Assembly (NCBI GenBank): GCA_964579735.1
Contig: CAZOHH010000099.1
Location: 1 to 6,950, forward strand
Reading direction: 5' to 3'
DNA length: 6,950 nt
From: CAILLO01 sp964579735
Lineage (GTDB): Bacteria > Bacillota > Clostridia > Saccharofermentanales > UBA5734
The first letter of the stretch is position 1. The number at the start of each line of letters is the position of its first letter. A program made the position numbers and the translations under genes. Positions 4,497 to 6,950 of this stretch are shown here, one piece after another. The notes under the pieces were generated by a model, which was given only the letters and a program-made list of their open reading frames with translations, was not told where the DNA came from and searched no databases.

Positions 4497-5963
4497 CTAC
4501 AGACCGAAGAACCGTGCGGCGTTGGTGTAGCTGACGTCCTTGACGAGCCCGCCGACGAGGGTGAAGTCGCGGGGGGCCTCTCCCCTCTCGATCCAGCGGC
4601 CGAGGAGAGCGGACAGGATCCGGCGGAAGTATTCGTGGCGGGGATAGGACAGGAAGCTGCGGGAGTCCGTGGTCATCCCGATGAAATTGCCGAGCACGCT
4701 CTGCTCGGCCAACGCGGACAGCTGGTTCTCGATGCCGCGCCGATGGTCGTTGAACCACCAAGCGGAGCCATATTGGATCTTTCCGCGCACACCTTCTCCG
4801 GGGAAGCACCCGGTCAGGCAGGCCAAGGCTTCGTTGTCGGCCGGGTTCAGGTTGTATAGGACCGTGCGCGGAAGCTGGCCGGTCGCGTCGAGAGCGGCGA
4901 GGAAGCGCGCGGTGGCTTGGATGCCGACGGGGTCGGCTATGGCATCGAAGCCGGTGTCGGGGCCTAGGGAAGGCAGCCAGCGGAGATTGTTGTTGCGGGA
5001 GCAGCCGATGTGGAGCTGCATGGCCCAGTCGAGGCGGTGGTAGAGGCGCCCGAGGAAGAGCATCGTGACGGAGCGGAAGACGGCCTCCTCCTCTGCGGTG
5101 GGCGGCAGGCCGGAGAAAGCGCGATTGAAGACGCGGTGGGCTTCTGCCATCGTGCTCTCGACGTAGACCGGAGGATCCTGGGCGTGGTCGGAGATCCGGC
5201 AGCCGTGGTCGGCGAAGTGCTTCGCGGAGGCCTCGAGGGCGGCGAAGAGCGACTCGAGCGTGTTAACAGGAAAACCGACGGCGGTGGACAGTCCGGCGAT
5301 CCCGGCCTTGAAGTCGGCGCTTCGCACCCGGAGGTAGCGGTCGGGGCGGAAGGTGGGCAGGACCGAGACGGAACCGGGCTTGCTCGCGCCGGCGTCGAGG
5401 ATAGCCTTGTGGAACTCGAGCGAGTCGGCGGGGTCATCGGTCGTGCACACGGTGCGCACATCGGCGGCGCGCATCAGCTGGCTCGCGGAGAGCCCCTTCG
5501 GACCGAGCTTCGCGTTGCAGGCCTCCCAGACGGCATCGGCCGTTTCGGGCGACAGCAGCCGGTCCACGCCGAAGGTTCGGGACAGTTCCATGTGCGTCCA
5601 GTGGTACAGGGGGTGCCCGATCAGGCGCGGCATCGTCGCGGCGTAGCGGTCGAAGCGGGCGCGGTCGGAGGCGGCCGGGTCGGACGCACCGGCAGCTCCG
5701 ACGGAGACAGGACCCGTTGCCTCGACCTCGCGGGCACCGTCGGCGCGCATCATGCGCCATTTGTAATGGTCGCCGTAGAGCCAGGCCTGCGTGAGGTTGT
5801 CGAAGGTCCGGTCCGCGGCGATTTCGGAAGGGACGAGGTGGCAGTGGAAATCGCAGACGGGCTCGTGCTCGGCGTACTCGTGGTAGAGACGAACGGCGGC
5901 GGGGGTGTCGAGCAGGAAGTCCTCGTGGATGAAGGGGCGGGTGGCGTTCGGTTCTGCAGCCAT
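4497..5963 (-). CDS. uxaC: Glucuronate isomerase (uronate isomerase)
   Basis: Interconverts glucuronate and fructuronate, and galacturonate and tagaturonate, the first step of hexuronate breakdown. The 488-residue cytoplasmic protein aligns throughout with E. coli UxaC (470 residues), an amidohydrolase-superfamily barrel. Landmarks: DFHCHL (38-43) with metal-type H40 and H42, GDHYKWR (64-70), NPLYHWTH-like HPLYHWTHMEL (117-127), TTDDP (174-178), QLHIG with RNNN (316-326), GSAWWFNDHRRG (399-410), and MTTDSRSFLSYPRHEYFRRIL (430-450). The start is the ATG at 5963, with AAGGAGG (complement of 5972-5978) 8 nt upstream. The frame stays open further upstream, but that extension has no homology. An Ala/Gly-rich insertion of about 14 residues (84-97) is absent from E. 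coli UxaC. It has its own terminator and stands alone, opposite a divergent AraC-family regulator. No other hexuronate gene is in the window. Confidence 0.95.
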   Translation of the reverse strand: MAAEPNATRPFIHEDFLLDTPAAVRLYHEYAEHEPVCDFHCHLVPSEIAADRTFDNLTQAWLYGDHYKWRMMRADGAREVEATGPVSVGAAGASDPAASDRARFDRYAATMPRLIGHPLYHWTHMELSRTFGVDRLLSPETADAVWEACNAKLGPKGLSASQLMRAADVRTVCTTDDPADSLEFHKAILDAGASKPGSVSVLPTFRPDRYLRVRSADFKAGIAGLSTAVGFPVNTLESLFAALEASAKHFADHGCRISDHAQDPPVYVESTMAEAHRVFNRAFSGLPPTAEEEAVFRSVTMLFLGRLYHRLDWAMQLHIGCSRNNNLRWLPSLGPDTGFDAIADPVGIQATARFLAALDATGQLPRTVLYNLNPADNEALACLTGCFPGEGVRGKIQYGSAWWFNDHRRGIENQLSALAEQSVLGNFIGMTTDSRSFLSYPRHEYFRRILSALLGRWIERGEAPRDFTLVGGLVKDVSYTNAARFFGL

Positions 5964-6006
5964 GGCGGAGGCCTCCTTGCGGGATGCATGCAGTCTATTC
6001 ATCTCC

Positions 6007-6036
6007 AGTGTAGCGCAACAACACAGCGTTTGTCCG
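6007..6036 (-). promoter_or_regulatory. Candidate promoter of uxaC
   Basis: On the minus strand CGGACA (6036-6031, four of six -35 bases) and TACACT (6012-6007, four of six -10 bases) are 18 bp apart, predicting a start near 6000 and a leader of about 37 nt. An 8-bp perfect palindrome TGCATGCA (5985-5992) lies just downstream of that start and could be an operator. Both boxes are weak, in keeping with a gene needing an activator. Confidence 0.35.
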
Positions 6037-6047
6037 CTTGAACTTGC

Positions 6048-6076
6048 TTGCCATTCGGCTTTTCTTGCGGTACGCT
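6048..6076 (+). promoter_or_regulatory. Candidate promoter of the AraC-family gene
   Basis: TTGCCA (6048-6053, five of six -35 bases) and TACGCT (6071-6076, three of six -10 bases) are separated by 17 bp, giving a start near 6083 and a very short leader before the ribosome binding site at 6091. The site lies back to back with the proposed uxaC promoter. Confidence 0.4.
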
Positions 6077-6102
6077 CGGGGCGTATCGAGAGGAGGTGCG
6101 CC

Positions 6103-6950
6103 ATGGGCCGTTTCCAGCGCGAGTTCGATTCCCGCCAGTACATGCTGGCTGTGGACATGGAACTCTTCCATTACCGCAGCTCCAAGCTCCTCAACATCGA
6201 ATACCACAACCACGATTTCTACGAGGTCTATTTCCTGGTGTCCGGGAAGGTCGCCTACTTCGTCGAGGGTCGCTCCTATGCGCTGCAGTCCGGGGATGTC
6301 CTGATCCTGAGCGACCAGGAGATGCACCGCCCCTCCCAGGCCGGAGAGGAAACCTACGAGCGTATCGTGCTATGGGTGAGGCCGGCATTCCTGAAGACGC
6401 TGGGCACCGTGGACTATCCCCTCACCGCCTGCTTCGAGCGCCTGCCTCGCGCGGGAGGAAACCAGCTGCGCATGGACCCCGCCGCCCTGCTGGAGTTCCG
6501 TGAGAACCTCGACGACCTCGAGGAAGCCTATTGGAGCGAGGAGCCCGGTGCAGACCTCCTGCGCCGCGCCTATTTCACAGAGCTCATGGTCCGTCTGAAC
6601 CGGGCGTACCGTGCAGCGGAGGAGGGACGCCCCCCTTTGGACGGAGAAGTCTCGGCGGCGCCCTCGACGCGAACCGCGGGTCTGATCCGCTACATCAACG
6701 ACAACATCGGCGAGGACCTCGGGCTCGACCGGCTCGCCGCAGAATTCTACGTGAGCAAGTACCATATGCTGCGAGAATTCCGCCGTCACACCGGCGTCAC
6801 GATCCATCAGTACGTGCTGACCAAGCGCCTGATCCTGGCGCGGCACCACCTGCGTCGCGGCATGCCCGTCGCCGAGGTATGCCGTCTGTGCGGTTTCCGG
6901 GACCCGTCGAACTTCGCCCGGCTCTATCGCAGGGAATACGGAAGGTCTCC
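6103..6950 (+). CDS. AraC-family transcriptional regulator with N-terminal cupin domain (partial)
   Basis: A DNA-binding regulator, probably of the neighbouring divergent uxaC. The frame is open from ATG 6103 to the right edge (282 residues) and lacks only the extreme C-terminus. The N-terminal part (about 30-95) is a cupin-type sensor: YHNHDFYEVYFLVSG with H35, H37 and E41, then GRSYALQSGDVLIL and H75 in EMHRP. The C-terminal part is the AraC double helix-turn-helix: the first about 207-230 (LDRLAAEFYVSKYHMLREF), the second about 255-282 (VAEVCRLCGFRDPSNFARLY then RREYG). The ribosome binding site AGGAGG (6091-6096) is 6 nt from the ATG. Head-to-head placement with uxaC and a shared 139-bp intergenic region suggest it senses a hexuronate-derived sugar or oligomer. 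That ligand is inferred, not seen. Confidence 0.9.
   Translation, partial: MGRFQREFDSRQYMLAVDMELFHYRSSKLLNIEYHNHDFYEVYFLVSGKVAYFVEGRSYALQSGDVLILSDQEMHRPSQAGEETYERIVLWVRPAFLKTLGTVDYPLTACFERLPRAGGNQLRMDPAALLEFRENLDDLEEAYWSEEPGADLLRRAYFTELMVRLNRAYRAAEEGRPPLDGEVSAAPSTRTAGLIRYINDNIGEDLGLDRLAAEFYVSKYHMLREFRRHTGVTIHQYVLTKRLILARHHLRRGMPVAEVCRLCGFRDPSNFARLYRREYGRS

Noticed and set aside
4206..4859. Plus-strand frame of 217 codons across the speD leader and the end of uxaC.
   Set aside because: It has no convincing ribosome binding site and runs antisense to conserved UxaC sequence. Its leader part is open only by chance of composition.
5964..6158. Upstream extension of uxaC by 65 codons.
   Set aside because: The extension lacks homology to UxaC, crosses the divergent promoter region and runs into the AraC gene. 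The internal ATG at 5963 has a perfect ribosome binding site and gives the normal N-terminus.

Overview
The window is GC-rich bacterial DNA carrying five complete genes on the minus strand and one gene on the plus strand cut by the right edge. Strong ribosome binding sites (AAGGAGG or AGGAGG, 6-9 nt from the start), a Bacillus-type arginine decarboxylase and a cupin-AraC regulator of a kind common in Clostridia point to a high-GC member of the Bacillota. That is inference; other anaerobic lineages with similar gene sets cannot be excluded.

Reading right to left on the minus strand, positions 5963-4497 hold uxaC (glucuronate isomerase), which ends in a compact UUCG-loop terminator. A 349-bp gap (4148-4496) follows. 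Next is a tight four-gene operon, speD-speA-speE-speB (4147-1), with gaps of 12, 24 and 1 bp. On the plus strand, diverging from uxaC across a 139-bp gap, is an AraC-family regulator (6103 to the right edge) that probably controls uxaC.

The operon encodes a complete route from arginine and S-adenosylmethionine to spermidine. SpeA makes agmatine from arginine, SpeB converts agmatine to putrescine and urea, SpeD makes decarboxylated SAM, and SpeE joins the two branches. All key catalytic residues are visible.

The most interesting part is the gap before speD. A good sigma-A-like promoter there (TTGTTG, 17 bp, TATGAT) would give a leader of about 267 nt. The leader can be drawn with (i) a 5' three-way junction, (ii) a possible 28-codon arginine-rich leader peptide ending in AGG-AGG-TAG, and (iii) a helix-exchange element. 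In the exchange element one ACCUCC segment can pair either with a GGAGGU decoy lying on the last codons of the leader peptide or with the speD Shine-Dalgarno sequence. This looks like a translational attenuator or riboswitch for polyamine synthesis. I do not recognise it as a known RNA class, and it rests on hand-drawn base pairing only.
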